From Anarhynchus alexandrinus (lineage: Eukaryota; Chordata; Aves; Charadriiformes; Charadriidae), in contig VUYV01000036.1 in assembly GCA_008711295.1 (NCBI GenBank), positions 3,293,188-3,357,187 of the forward strand: a DNA stretch of 64,000 bases, written 5' to 3'. The notes beneath the pieces were generated by a model. The model saw only the letters and a program-made list of their open reading frames with translations. It was not told the origin of the DNA and searched no databases. A program made the position numbers and the translations under genes. The first letter of the stretch is position 1; the number at the start of each line of letters is the position of its first letter. Below are positions 40,301 to 51,665 of the stretch, in pieces.

Positions 40301-43300
40301 TATCAGGAGTCTACACAAGACTTACTAAAATGCTTGTAAATCATCCAGAAGCTTGAAAGGAAACGTGGTAAGTTCCTGTGGCTTTGGGACTCTGTAATAG
40401 GATGGTTTGGGCACAGGATCCAGTGAAAACGGACCGTGGCTGAATGTACATTTTCTCTGAACTAGTGGCATTCCCCAAGTAATCTAAAGAAGTGGGATTT
40501 TCAGTCACAAATTTTACATGAACCTCTTCTGCTTGAGCATCAGCCTCCTCCATAAAACATGATGGTACATAAGATTTGTAAGTAATGAAAGGAAAAAAAC
40601 ACCTAACAGAGTAGTCATTTGATCTTTCTACCTCCTTTATTTTCTCTGCTTAACTTCATGTATGGAAATACTTGCACAAAAACTGCCTACTCTAATAAAA
40701 CCGGATAAAATCCCATACAGCATACTGAGGAGTAGAACTAGAGTTACACTGGGATGTTTGTTGGCATCAGGAGAAAGAGGATTAAAAATAACTTTTGTCA
40801 CCTGCTGCTCAGACCCTGCCAGGCTCACTCACTAGGCATTATCCAAGTTTGATGATACTGAATGTGCAGATTTTTTCATTTTGACTGTTGGCAATGCTTT
40901 TTTTCCAGTATGTGAACCAACCAGTAAGTTCTTACAACCGTAGTTAGCTCACTGGACAGCAGTGAGTTCATTTTCAAAGCAGCAGATCACTTACGGCTCC
41001 CTGGGACTCTGGGATTTTCAGAAACAAAGAACTGAAATTCATCTCCGTTCCTGATTCTGAAATATTCAATGTAAGTACTTGAAGATGGCCTAAAAAATCA
41101 AAATATGTGCAGCTGGCAGCTGAGCATTACATCCACGCTTTGAGAAGGTGCCTCAGCTGAGACTCATTGGTGGCCTTCAAAGGAAATTCCACGCCTGGCT
41201 CTGTCTGTGCTCTGAGTGCTGCAAGGCATGCACCAATTTGTGCTAATGTTTAGATTACTGCTCTCACCAAGAAATAATAATTAAAAATAAAATTTAATAA
41301 CACAGCAGTTGATTTTTAAAATGGATGCAATCAATTGTTTCCCAGATGGTAAAATGACAATGGCTCAAGGGCAGCAATTGTGGTATTTGCTCTGGCCCAG
41401 CTCTGTGGCTTCTTTCATGGGCATCTGCACCCCAGAAGAATGGAAATACAGAAAGTATCTGGTGAGCGTGCATACCTCATCAACACTCATTTGGGAGATG
41501 TTGAGTTGAACTCCTGCCAGGCTATAAGACCTACATCATGGGGGATTTCACAGATTTGGGAGGATTTCAAATGTAAAGTGTTTATATATGCAGCTGCAAG
41601 CTGTAGAACAGAAAATAACAAACTGCTGTGCTTCTACTCAAGCCATACACATGTGCATATACAAAACTAGTAAATCGCAGAGGTCAAAAATCTCTCCCTA
41701 CAGTTATCACTGCTCCCATGTAATCCTGCAGGTTGGGTTGGGTTGTGTTGACTTCTGCTCGACAAATTTGTGCTACCAGCTGCATTCTCTGTTGCTGTCT
41801 CAGCCAGTTGAAATGGTGACTAGCAGCTCTAGCAAGCAGCACTGCTGAACAACCAGGATGGACTTCCTTCTGTAAATGTTAATGGGATATTTGAAAAGAT
41901 GCAGAGCAATGCCAGACAATTTTTTCAAGAACCAAGAGTTTAAAGCTGTTGGGACATCTCTATGTCCTTTCTCGTTCTCTCTCCAATTTACCTCTATGGA
42001 GGTAGTGAGTATTATCACCAAGAAAAGAGAAATTCCCTATTTGTTTTATTACCCGTGCCATCAATCTCCATCTTGCAATTGTGTTGGCCTCCCAAGGAAC
42101 AGTGGTTGTTTCTGTTTTGAATAATCAGGCCAACGGTCATCAGCTGTCATTGCCAACAGTCATGTCTGGCAGCCAGTGTGTCCTACCGAGACTGATGCCC
42201 TCCAGTAGTCTGTTTCATGGTTGACCCCTTCAAGGTTCAATCCTCAACACAGTTGCTCCTGGAGAAGAAGTTTGTTGATAAATACTAAACAACCACCCAT
42301 TATACTGTGCTTTCCAGCACGCCAGTGAATGTATTACATGTGATAGATATTTAGTCACTTAAATAAGGGGACTTTTTTTCCCCATCACCTCAGTGCCAGG
42401 GAACACCAAGAGCAGGGCTACTCACTAAGGAGGTTCATGAGGACTCCTAAGCCTAAGACACCCTAGAAGGGCCCTGACTCTTGGGGTCTTGTGTAGTCCT
42501 GGACTCCTAAGGCCCTTGCACAGCCAGCCACAGCACTTAAAATGTGGCAAAACTGTAAGTACAGCAAGAAATATGATTATAGGAAGCATTGGAACAATGC
42601 CAGCCTCATCTATAGATGTATTTTAAAGGTCCTGGGTGTAGAGCTGTTCTTCTGCCTCGCAGCCTGCCTTCAACACACACTTAATTCAGTGATAAATAGT
42701 TCATTTGTTCAACATCTGCTTAGACAAGCAAACACGAGCTCTGGTTTCAGGGAAAAGTGTAACTGAAAATCAAGAGTGTTCTTGTTATCTTGGTTATCAC
42801 AGTCTTGCTTTCCGTGAGTGTTATTATGTGCCCAAGGTATATTCAGTATAATTTTTCTGGTTTTGTAACCTCTAGCATTTTGATTTTATCCTTGGGGAAG
42901 AAAATGGTGAAGAAGTAGGAAAATTCAGCAGAAACATGATATGGAGGACAAAGCTTGGCACAGAATCTTAGCCACTAATGAAAATGCTCCCTGGGTAGCT
43001 TGCTCGTACTCTGTAAAGCTGAAACTGCACGCTGTAATCTAACAACACAGCTGTAGCCAGCATAAAGTCATCATTTCAATGTCTTTATAATAATGAGGAG
43101 CTGGGCTTTGAAACCTATAAAACCTATGATATGATTTGGCCTCACCTTAGGAACAGCCTGGGAAAAAGATACCCAGTGTATGTTTATGCAGCTCAGATCT
43201 GTAGGTAGGTTGCCTGCTCATGTTTATTAGGCATAGACAACCCCTGAAAGACTCAGAAATTCATATCACTGTATCTGATACCCCTTCTTATAGGATGACT

Positions 43301-43313
43301 GATCCTATACTTT
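37351..43313. other. Unassigned intergenic DNA
   Basis: About 6 kb with no recognised exon, transposon or RNA gene. Some short segments are flanked by splice-like sites (for example the GTAAGT near 41070) but encode nothing recognisable. Confidence 0.5.
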
Positions 43314-43582
43314 CACAGAATCACAGAATGGTCAGGGTTGGAAGGGACCTCTGGAGATCATCTAGTCCAACTCCCCTGCCACAGCAGGGTCACCTACAGC
43401 AGGTTGCACAGGACAGCATCCAGGTGGGTTTTGAATGTCTCCAGAGTGGGAGACTCCACAACCTCTCTGGGCAGCCTGTTCCAGTGCTCTGCCACCCTCA
43501 AAGTAAAGAAGTCCCTCCTCATGTTAAGATGGAACTTCCTACGTTCAAGTTTGTGCCTGTTCCCTCTTGTCATTGTTCCAAT
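43314..43582 (-). mobile_element. CR1 LINE 3' end, minus strand
   Basis: Short 3' copy. The plus strand begins CACAGAATCACAGAATGG, followed by GGTTGGAAGGGACCTCTGG and CATCTAGTCCAACTCCCCTG, the complement of a typical CR1 3' UTR. The C-terminal coding part follows (complement of the [12 protein letters not shown] region, around CTGGGCAGCCTGTTCCAGTG) and it breaks off near 43582 after TTCCCTCTTGTCATTG. Its 3' UTR differs from the copies at 36342 and 59311, so it is another subfamily. Confidence 0.95.
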
Positions 43583-43889
43583 AAGGCATTTTCAAGAGTG
43601 ACTGTTTCGTTCTGCAAGTACGATGAACCCTTTTATAAATTAGAATTCCCATGTCCCAGCGGTCCCACTGTGCTTTTAATAATCAGCATTGACTTATGGA
43701 GGGAATTAAGGGCTAGATTTTTATTTACACCACATAACCCCACTGTAACTCTAGTGAATTTAAAGCAGTTTTTCAGCATTTACCTTAGCATCGGCAGAAA
43801 GTTACGCCTTGCACGTCTCAGTAGGTCTCTTAGAAAAGCCATCCAATGCTGTGTCATTGCAGCAGAGCCTGTAGACATCAGCTCATAAC
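43583..43889. other. Gap between CR1 copies; possible old repeat
   Basis: Nothing firm. The segment near 43715-43765 (TTATTTACACCACATAACCC and following) resembles ancient amniote interspersed repeats built around TTTACACCA and CCACTGTAACT. That resemblance is from memory and weak. Confidence 0.25.
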
Positions 43890-44580
43890 AAAACAGCACT
43901 GGAAAGGACACCAAGAGATGACTTATTCCATCTCCACCACCTATACAGACTCGTACAGACCCAGGTCATTATTAGCAGATGTTTGTCTAACTTGCTATTA
44001 AAGAGCGTCTTGCTGAAGAAGCAGGCTGTCTCCCACAGCAGCCTATCCCACAGTTTGTTTGTCCTATTAGGAAAGTTCTCCCTCATGTTTAAACTGAAAC
44101 TTTCTTTCTGCAGTTTAATCACCTGCTTCACCTGTTTGATAATCTTACCTCTCATGGTGACAGCAAACAGATTGTTCTCCTCAGCTTTTCAAGAGTTTTT
44201 GATATAGCTACACGCAGTTAACAGAGAAACATCTTATCCCACACCCCTACCTCCAGGGGCTTCAAGCAACCCTAATTCATTTACCCTCCCCATGGTGGCT
44301 GTGCTTTCCAGACAACCCTTGTTGTCTGCCCCTGGGAACTCCACAGCCAGACCTCTGGTTTCCTGTCACAGACCTCAACAAAATACGGCTGAGGCATTCC
44401 CAGTAGCTGAGAAGTGGAAGCGCGTCATGCGTCTCCCAAGCTGTAGTCTTGTTTATACATCGGAGTCTGTTGTTTGCCTTTTTCCACTGCAGCTTGACGT
44501 TGTTGACTCTTGCTTGGCTTATTTGTGCTAGCATGTCCTGTTCCTTGACATCCTTCGCAGAGTGACCTACATTACATGTA
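43890..44580 (-). mobile_element. Ancient CR1/L3-like fragment, minus strand
   Basis: A strongly diverged CR1-type remnant. On the minus strand, around 44020-44110, the translation reads LQKESFSLNMRENFPNRT and LWDRLLWE, matching the C-terminal FRLDIRKNFF...WNRLPRE block. The plus strand then shows, in the right order, text close to the complement of older CR1 families: CAGCAAACAGATTGTTCTCC, CAACCCTAATTCATTTACCC, TTTTCCACTGCAGC and GTTGTTGACTC. Numerous indels and no open frame indicate an old insertion, older than its neighbour at 43314-43582. Confidence 0.65.
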
Positions 44581-44766
44581 CACTGCACGTGACGCAGAGC
44601 AGAAGATTCATGTTCAGGCCAATGAAATGCATCTAGAATGTATGTAGGAATGTGTTTTGTGGCCTGTTAAACAGGTCATGTAATGTCAGTCTGAAAAGTC
44701 AGTTCTTCTGCCACTAGCACACAATAAGTACTGATCTGTACATTGATCCAGCACCAACAGTCCAAC

Positions 44767-45218
44767 ATGAGCCTGATTAAAGTTTTGCTGCTCTTCCCCC
44801 TCTTGCTTTCCTTCTTCCACAGAGCCAGCGTCCCCTATGTCTCTCAGACAGACTCATGTCCCATTGCCAAAGGTATTTTTTTGGCCAGTGATGAAGCACA
44901 GAGGCTGACTGCTGCCCCAGCTGGGAGATGGCCACTCTCATGCCCAGGTGTTGGGGCAGGACGGTGCAGACAGCAAGCACTGCCTGCCAGGTTGCTCCAA
45001 ATAGCCACCTTTGGTCACTACCCATCTCCTTGTCACCCCGTGCCTGCAGCTCTCCAGGCTTGAGGAGCACAAGGTGACTTTTGGCTTTGCTTGCAGCTCA
45101 CACAACTTGTTTTCAATCACCTCTGGTAAAAAGGGACGGGTACGAACCTCCTGCGCACCAGATGTGCCCCACCAGTTGCCAGGTGAAATGTGGTGATCTA
45201 GAGGTACTTGGGGTTTAG
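44767..45218 (+). CDS. Candidate two-exon small secreted Cys peptide
   Basis: Not a recognised family. Exon 1 (44767-44872) starts at an ATG with A at -3 and encodes a textbook signal peptide, MSLIKVLLLFPLLLSFFHRA, then residues ending SCPIAK. It ends at AAAG|GTATTT in phase 1. A 224-base intron ends TTTGCTTGCAG, and exon 2 (45097-45218) continues in phase to a TAG at 45216-45218. The predicted product is 75 residues with five cysteines, all after the signal peptide (motifs TTCFQS, MCPTSC, KCG). An AATAAA lies 76 bases past the stop (45294-45299). The whole unit looks compact and gene-like, but a signal-like ORF with matching splice sites can occur by chance, no homologue was recognised, and an odd cysteine number is unusual. 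Splicing is inferred. It starts about 190 bases past an ancient CR1. Confidence 0.3.
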
Positions 45219-45293
45219 ATTTGTTTTTGAGAAAGTTCTTATATTTGACGTTGTGCAGCATTATCCCAGTCCTACTTATTGCAAACGTAGAAG

Positions 45294-45299
45294 AATAAA
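45294..45299 (+). terminator. Possible poly(A) signal
   Basis: AATAAA 76 bases after the stop of the candidate small secreted peptide. It supports that model but such hexamers are common in AT-rich DNA. Confidence 0.3.
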
Positions 45300-48200
45300 G
45301 TCATTATGAATAAGTGGAAAAAGAATGAAACTAGAGAAGCAGCTGAGGCTGAGCTGGAGAGGTCACACTAGGCTTTGTTTTCTGGATAATGCACTGTTAA
45401 ATGTCTCATACTCCTTTGGTGAGAGGTACCATTTCAAGACCACACGCTGTGCTTCCTCATGAAGAATTCACACCTTTTGGTTTTGGCTTTGCTTGTCCTG
45501 TATCCTGTAATAAAAGTCTTCTAGACTGTGGTTGGTCTCCATGTACTGGAAAAATGGTGGATGGAGTCGGGGAAGGAACCATGAAAGCTGTAGCCACCCA
45601 TTTTAAATGGAACAAGAAGAATACATAGCAAACTCCCTCCTTACAACTGTCTCATTATAATTTAATGTTGTTAAACCTTAAAAGTGTTCACATATTTATT
45701 ATTCTAACTAAGATCCAATTAAAACCATGGAGGGAAAAACAACAGACCTAAGCTGAATGTGAACAACTGACCAAGGAAAATGCACAGGAACAAGACACAT
45801 TTATCACATTAACTCTCATCTAACATCCAGCCAACCCATTCATCCTTAAATGATCACTATGGTGATGATGCATAGTTCATTCCTGAAATCAAACTGCAAA
45901 CTATAAAGGAAAAATCATATGGCACCTTGCTGATACATGCTCTTGTATTGAACTTAGAATACAATGTACAGAGATCTCTGGCTTAATTAGTTGCCCACTG
46001 AGCTAGAGTTGGCTGCTATCTTTTTTCTCCATATGAAACCACAGAGCTTTCTCAGTACATTATTTCCACATGTGCTTATATTACTATCCCTGCCCCTTGA
46101 TCCAGCATTTTAATAAGCATTCATGTGTAAAAAAAATATAAAGAAATATCTATCCACTTACCCGAAGTATCCCTCAGCCCAGTCCTCCCTTTCCATCAAC
46201 ACGAGCCAGAAGAATCCCCAGGGAAATCCACAGAGTCTCCCTGGTAGGCGGCTGTTGTGAATCAGATCAAGAGCCTCTTTTTTATATCATTTTATTCCTC
46301 TTTATTAGCAATACAATTTCTCATTCTTTGCTCCAGACATATTAAAATCCTCTCTTGCCTAAGTAGCAGCGCCTAAGATCTCGGCTGGTTTCAAGACACC
46401 CTGCTAGTGCCAGATGGACGTGTGCTACCACAGCAAAGGGAACGGGATCTTGAGGTGTGAAAGCGAGCACCACCAACTTGCGCTTCCTCTGCAAGTGGTA
46501 ACAGGTATTTTAAAGGTGTCCACGGGTCAGAAATAAAGAAATGAGTCAACACTTCTGTAGCACTTACACATGCGTCTGCCCGACACTTCCAGGACTGCTC
46601 ATGTAGGAAAAGACGGTATGTTTACACCAATATTTACACTTAAACTGAAGTGCTGGTTGCTTCTACGTTTTATCTTGTAGCCTGCACCAAACCCATCTTT
46701 CTAGGAACTGGTCTGTAGTCTACATGCCTCATCTTCCCAATTTGCTTTATTTAGAGGTAATATCAACATTGAAACCAAGAATTTTCAATATAATGCTTTG
46801 ATTGACAGCCAAAGTTGATGTAAGATGTTGTTTCATGTTACATTTATACAATCTTGTGGGGTTTTTTGTATTTAGTACAAAAATATTTTGAAATTAAACA
46901 ACTATTGACAAAATTGAAATTCAAATTTCCATGTAAGTGACTCAGTCTGGAGACCGCAGTACCAAGTATCTCCAATCAGACTGCAAAATTAACTTCCTGT
47001 TATCTACCACCCTACAAATTTTAAACTGTCTGAAAATCTAACTGTATATGAATTTCTTCTAATAACAAAATATATTGAACACCATTGTAATAAACTCAGT
47101 GGGTTTTGCTTCTCTTACAGGCTTTCATGAACTGTGAATCAGTTTTATTGCATTCTCAATGACTGTAATAAAAGTGTTGGCCTAGAAGATACACTCCTTG
47201 GTTTATTAATCCGTTCATACATCAGCTGAGAGATTACAGCAGACAATATTGCATAAAACTACATAAAATATATTATAAGGTAAAACTACAAAGCAACCCT
47301 TGTAGTCAGGTTGGAAGGAATCAGCGGTATGGATTTCATAAAAGACTTAAAATTGAAGGCAAATGAAGAAAATAAAACAGAATACCAAGTGCAACAAACT
47401 ACCTAAAATACACGACAAAACCTAAATGTAAATTGCGAGTAGGAATATAAACCCAAAGCAAGTTTTGCATCTAAATAAGCCTATTTCAGTATGCAAGTGT
47501 TTATTCAAGCGCTTGCTATGGCCTTATGGAAGTAGAGTCAATGATAGGCTTCTGGACTTAGATAAATAAGAGTGTCAGAGACATTGAGACATCACATCCA
47601 CGTCCCAGGCAGGATTTACAACAGCTCCTCCGTGAACTGCCACAGTGTCTTGCGTCATTTTTTTGTTAGTCTCCCAGCCCAGTACAGGCATTCCTTGCTC
47701 GTTTGTAACTAACTGCTTAAAAGCCCCACTGTCAGGCTTCGCACTCTTTCAGTTGCCCACCTACCACAGTTGGATTTCATACCTTAGGCTTCTATGATAT
47801 TATTTAGCCTTCACGCTATTTTCAGAAACTTGACTACTGAAGATCCTTTGACTCTTTTTGTTTACATCTACACTAAATGCTCCTTGCTGCTATTAAATCT
47901 CTTTATTATTTTTGCTATTATCATCATAACCTCTGTGATAAACTGTTATCCCATTAACCTTTGCTGTCTGTTCCGTACACTAAACCACTGTTTTCTTTAA
48001 CCCCTTCCTCATACATCTCATCGGCGACGTCCCTGATCATTGTGGCCGCCGTTTCCATTTGGAGCCCCTTATCACCAGAGTGCCGTGCCCACCTCGGAGC
48101 AGCTGCTCTGGCTGAGACTGCAGCAGTGTTGGCTGGAGAAAGCATTGCTTCTCAGACAACACTCCTGTTTACACAACTCAGCATGTTTGCTTCTTTTGCA

Positions 48201-48380
48201 ATGGCTTGACAAATGTTCTCAGAGGCAATAGCTTGGCCAGCGTTCAGGGAATGATCTGTTTGCATCCCGGGCTTTCTTTCGTGGAATTTCTACCTTGTTC
48301 ATCATTCCCCGGTCCGTGTCTGTGCAGCTGAGTGCAGTCTTTCCTGAGCACAGAGCTTTGCTGTTATCTCTGTCAAAGGG
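45300..48380. other. Unassigned intergenic DNA
   Basis: No exon or transposon recognised. A slightly CpG-richer patch near 48020-48110 encodes nothing identifiable. Confidence 0.5.
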
Positions 48381-48600
48381 AACCGATGCTTTTAGAGCGT
48401 TTCTGCATTTTGTCAAGGTCAACTTGAATTCTGGTCTCTGCAGTGCTGGAAGTCCCCCCTGCCCCCCAGTCTCATGCTGCCTGCCTATTTAATAAGGCTC
48501 TTTTCTAGCTTTCCAAATAGGACCCCAACACACCCCTGGGAAACTTGACTCAATGTAACTTCCCCTTCTGGGTCTTCAAAAGATCTGCCAGACCTGCGTA
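48381..48600 (-). mobile_element. Probable ancient CR1 fragment, minus strand
   Basis: The plus strand CATTTTGTCAAGGTCAACTT and following text is close to the complement of the CR1 block that follows the catalytic FADDTK box. The minus-strand reading includes a LGG followed by ALQRPEFKLTLTKCRN, comparable with LEDRI...DLDKL of old CR1 families. Boundaries are uncertain and the match is short. Confidence 0.35.
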
Positions 48601-48669
48601 ATCCTTCCTCCACTGCAACTGTCCATTGTTTTAAGGCTTTCAAAGCCCAAAAGAGGATTATGAGCAAGT

Positions 48670-48981
48670 ACCTTCCAGTACTTGCCTACAGAAGAGCTGG
48701 GGAAGGGCATGTAGTGATAGGACGAGGGGGAATGGCTTTAAACCGGAAGAGAGCAGGTTTAGATTGAACATTAGGAAGACGTTTTTCACTCTGAGGGTGG
48801 TGAGGCACTGGAACAGGTTGCCCAGAGAGGTTGTTGAGGCCCCATCCTGGAGGTGTTCAAGGCCAGGCTGGATGTGGCCTTGGGCAACCTGGTCTAGTGG
48901 GAGGTGTCCCTGCCCATGGCAGGGGGGTTGGAACTCGATGATCTTCAAAGTCCTTTCCAACCTAAACCATTCTATGATTCT
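48670..48981 (+). mobile_element. CR1 LINE 3' end, plus strand
   Basis: Short 3' copy. A decayed stretch (48670-48710, around GCCTACAGAAGAGCTGGGG) leads into AGTGATAGGACGAGGGGGAA, the [10 protein letters not shown] and [12 protein letters not shown] coding block, and the 3' UTR ending CATTCTATGATTCTA at 48981. A short deletion near 48706 removes the segment between AGEG and the DRTRGNG block. It inserted close to an older CR1 piece in the opposite orientation. Confidence 0.9.
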
Positions 48982-50791
48982 AAGTGACTTACCCCATCCA
49001 GGGCTCCTTGCACTGGAAGGACTTAGGGTTTGCTCTACAGTGGATAACAGCCCAGTAGTGAGGATGAGGATGCTTCCAAAGACAGGTATGAAAATTTAGC
49101 TGCACAATACTCTATATTACATCCAATTTATTCCTAACATCTCACAGTTCAAGGCTAGTTTAAACTCTGGTGCATAAGGTTTTAACTTCTGGAACAACCC
49201 TGGAAGGCATGGCTGTGTTAGATTGCTTTTTTTTTTTTTACATGGAAAATATCTTACCACAAAGGTGGTCACTATATGAAGCAGCCCTGTGTCTCACAGG
49301 GCACATCTCGCTCAGGGGCTTCTCTACCTCTGACAGAGTCCCAGGGCTTTCTGTATCACGCCGGGGAGTTAAGTCATTCCCAAGAGAAGCCAAAGGGTGC
49401 ACTGATGGTGCATAACTAACCCTTTCTTCCCCTTACAGGGATATCTCATCTTTCCCCTGAACTTCTTGAGCTTAATGACTCTTCAGAGACTTTTACTAGG
49501 ATATCAGTTTCCTTGGGCTCCCTCTGTAGCAGAAGCACAATAAAAAATAAATACATAAATAAATCATAAATACATCAGGAGACAATTTAGGTGCTCTGAC
49601 TTACCCTTTTCAGAAACCCATCTCATTCCATAAATTTTTTAGACAGTACAGGAAGATTTGCCTCCTCGGTTACTCCCCTAAGGCCACCGTCCTGTCACCC
49701 CTCAGGATGGTGCTGTGTTGACTGGGACTGCAGCAACATGCCAGTGACAAGGAGTAAACTCAAATGAAAGGAATCAAAGGGAAAACAAGAAAAGGATAAT
49801 TTGCAAAGCATGCAAAGCCTGCAAAGAGCATCCACCATTTTATATTGCTAGAAATTTATATTCTCCACATTCAGCAGTCACAGTCTGCTGCAATTCTCGT
49901 TGCCGTTAAAAATTACCACTCCTCAGTCCCTAATGTGCTAATAACGGGGAGAAAGGAAGCAGAAAGGGAGCAAGCACAAATGGCAGATGTCGGGCAAACG
50001 TTGTCTTGAGCGTAAGGGAAAATAGTTTTAGAAAACAGAAAACCCATGAAACCATCTTCCAGTTTGGGAAGTGCTTTCCCATTAAAGGAACATCAGCATA
50101 AGTTATGTGTTAAGGATAAGAACACACAACTAAAACATATGGCACTAAGATTAAGCAGAGTATTTTTATTTCTTTATTATCTTCTCATACTGGGCAAAAA
50201 AAATATAAACCCACAAACCTGCAGCTCTTAAAGGAGTTACACATAAGGGAGGAAAAAAGCAAGAAACAAGACTGAAAGATTCTGCATCTTTTATCATCTG
50301 CTGCCATCTGGAAATAGGCGTATTTTCTACAAGGTCTGGGGACTGCGGGGAGAACTCTAGGTGAGCAAAACAAATGATAGAATGGGATTTTTTTCAAAGC
50401 TAACTAATACAGTAATTTTACATCAGTGGATTCTTGATCTGTATAACTGAGATATTTTAAATTCTATCAAAATAAAGTATTTCCAAATTTATATTCCTAG
50501 GCTTTACTGTGTTTCCCCATAAAAGGATACACATTATTGGCACACACAGCGAGAGATCCTGTTGCAACAAACTCGTACGGACGCAGGAGAAGGGAGGGTT
50601 TCCCTAGACGGCAAGAGGCTTGCAATCTCGCTAGAAGGGAAGAGGCAGCAGCAGATACACGCAGGCAGAGGACACAAGAAACAGTGAGGAGATGCTGGTC
50701 ATCGCAATAGCTCTCAGCTCCACGGGAGCAATAAGGCTTGTCAGTGCTTGCACACGCCATCACTGGAAAAATCACAGCAAAGGAGACCTGC
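48982..50791. other. Unassigned intergenic DNA
   Basis: Nothing recognised apart from an A-rich simple stretch of AAAT-type repeats at about 49538-49575. Confidence 0.5.
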
Positions 50792-51319
50792 TGGAGGGGT
50801 TTGCTGATCTGGCTGGGAGGGAGTTCATTTGCTTCCTAGTAGCCCATATGGCGCTGTGTTTCAGATTTTTAACTAAAACTGTGTTGATGATAACACGCCG
50901 ATGTTTTAGCTGCGTCAAGGCCTTCTCATTTCTCATGCTGTTCTCCTAGCAAGTAGGCTTAGGGTGGGCCATAGGCTGGGAGGGGACACAGCTGGAACAT
51001 CTGACCCCAACTAACCCAAGGAATGTTCCATACCTTGTAATGTCATGCTCAGCAACAAAACTGGAGGTACTTTCCTAAGTAGCTGTTGCTCAGAGACTGG
51101 CTGGGCATCTGTCTGCTGGTGGGACGTGGGCAGTGATTGCCTTTGCATCACTTGATTTTCCCTTTTTTTTCTCTTCCCTATTTTCCCCTTCCACTATTAA
51201 ACTGTCTTTATCTCAACCCATGAGTTTTTCTCTCTTTGCCCTCCCAGTTCTCTCCCCCATTCTACCGGGGGTGGGAAATGAGCGGGTGTTTAGTTGCTGG
51301 CTGATGTCAACCCACCACA
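50792..51319 (+). mobile_element. Solo LTR of a widespread avian ERV family
   Basis: About 528 bp whose text follows a common bird LTR from end to end. The left part has GAGTTCATTTGCTTCCTAGT and GTTGATGATAACACGCCGAT; the centre has GCTGGGAGGGGACACAGCTG and TGTCATGCTCAGCAACAAAA; the right part has the poly(A) region ATTAAACTGTCTTTATCTCA (ATTAAA at 51196-51201), then TCTCTCCCCCATTCTACC and the end TTGCTGGCTG...CCACCACA. The start is set at the TG at 50792 by alignment with the family as remembered; no clean target-site duplication was found, so both ends may be off by several bases. No internal retroviral genes flank it. The family name is not assigned. Confidence 0.75.
51196..51201 (+). terminator. 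LTR poly(A) signal (ATTAAA)
   Basis: ATTAAA followed by CTGTCTTTATCTC, the conserved poly(A) region of this LTR type. Confidence 0.5.
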
Positions 51320-51383
51320 GCAGGAAAGCAGTGATGCAGCTTTGTAAGTGCATATAAGAGCATGCAAAGCATCATGCACATCT

Positions 51384-51665
51384 CGACCCCTGGGGTATGC
51401 CACCCCAGCAGCTCTGCAGCTGGGCTTTGGGCTGCTGATCATGACCCTTTCAATCCAGTTTTCAGTCCACCTCAGTGCCAACCCATTTAGCCATCAGGCT
51501 TATCTATGAAGATGTTATGACAGAAAGCCTTACTAAAGTCTATATAAACATCCACTGTTTCTCCTCATCCACGCAGCCAATCCTCTCATCATAGAAAGCT
51601 GTCAGGTTGGTTAAATATGATTTCAGCCTTACAAATCTGTGCTGACAAGTCCCAAGTGTCCTTTA
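51384..51665 (-). mobile_element. Old CR1 RT-domain fragment, minus strand
   Basis: The plus strand, from ACCCCTGGGGTATGCCACCC through CCAGTTTTCAGTCCACCTCA, GAAGATGTTATGACAGAAAG and CATCATAGAAAGCTGTCAGG to TCTGTGCTGACAAGTCCCAA, is the complement of CR1 RT text. The minus-strand reading includes LRWTENWIERVMIS followed by the GVAYPRG counterpart of GVPQGS, and upstream the region of YLDFSKAF and FYD-type blocks. There is no 3' end here, so only a piece of an older copy survives, ending 65 bases from the solo LTR. Confidence 0.8.

Noticed and set aside
40341..40553. Minus-strand frame (MEEADAQAEEVHVKF...) that looks like a secreted-domain exon
   Set aside because: It does not match CD109 or related macroglobulins, no acceptor was found near its start, and it ends in a stop rather than a donor.
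50692..50949. 85-residue plus-strand frame with a hydrophobic C-terminus
   Set aside because: It overlaps the start of the solo LTR (50792), so its right part is LTR sequence read by chance.
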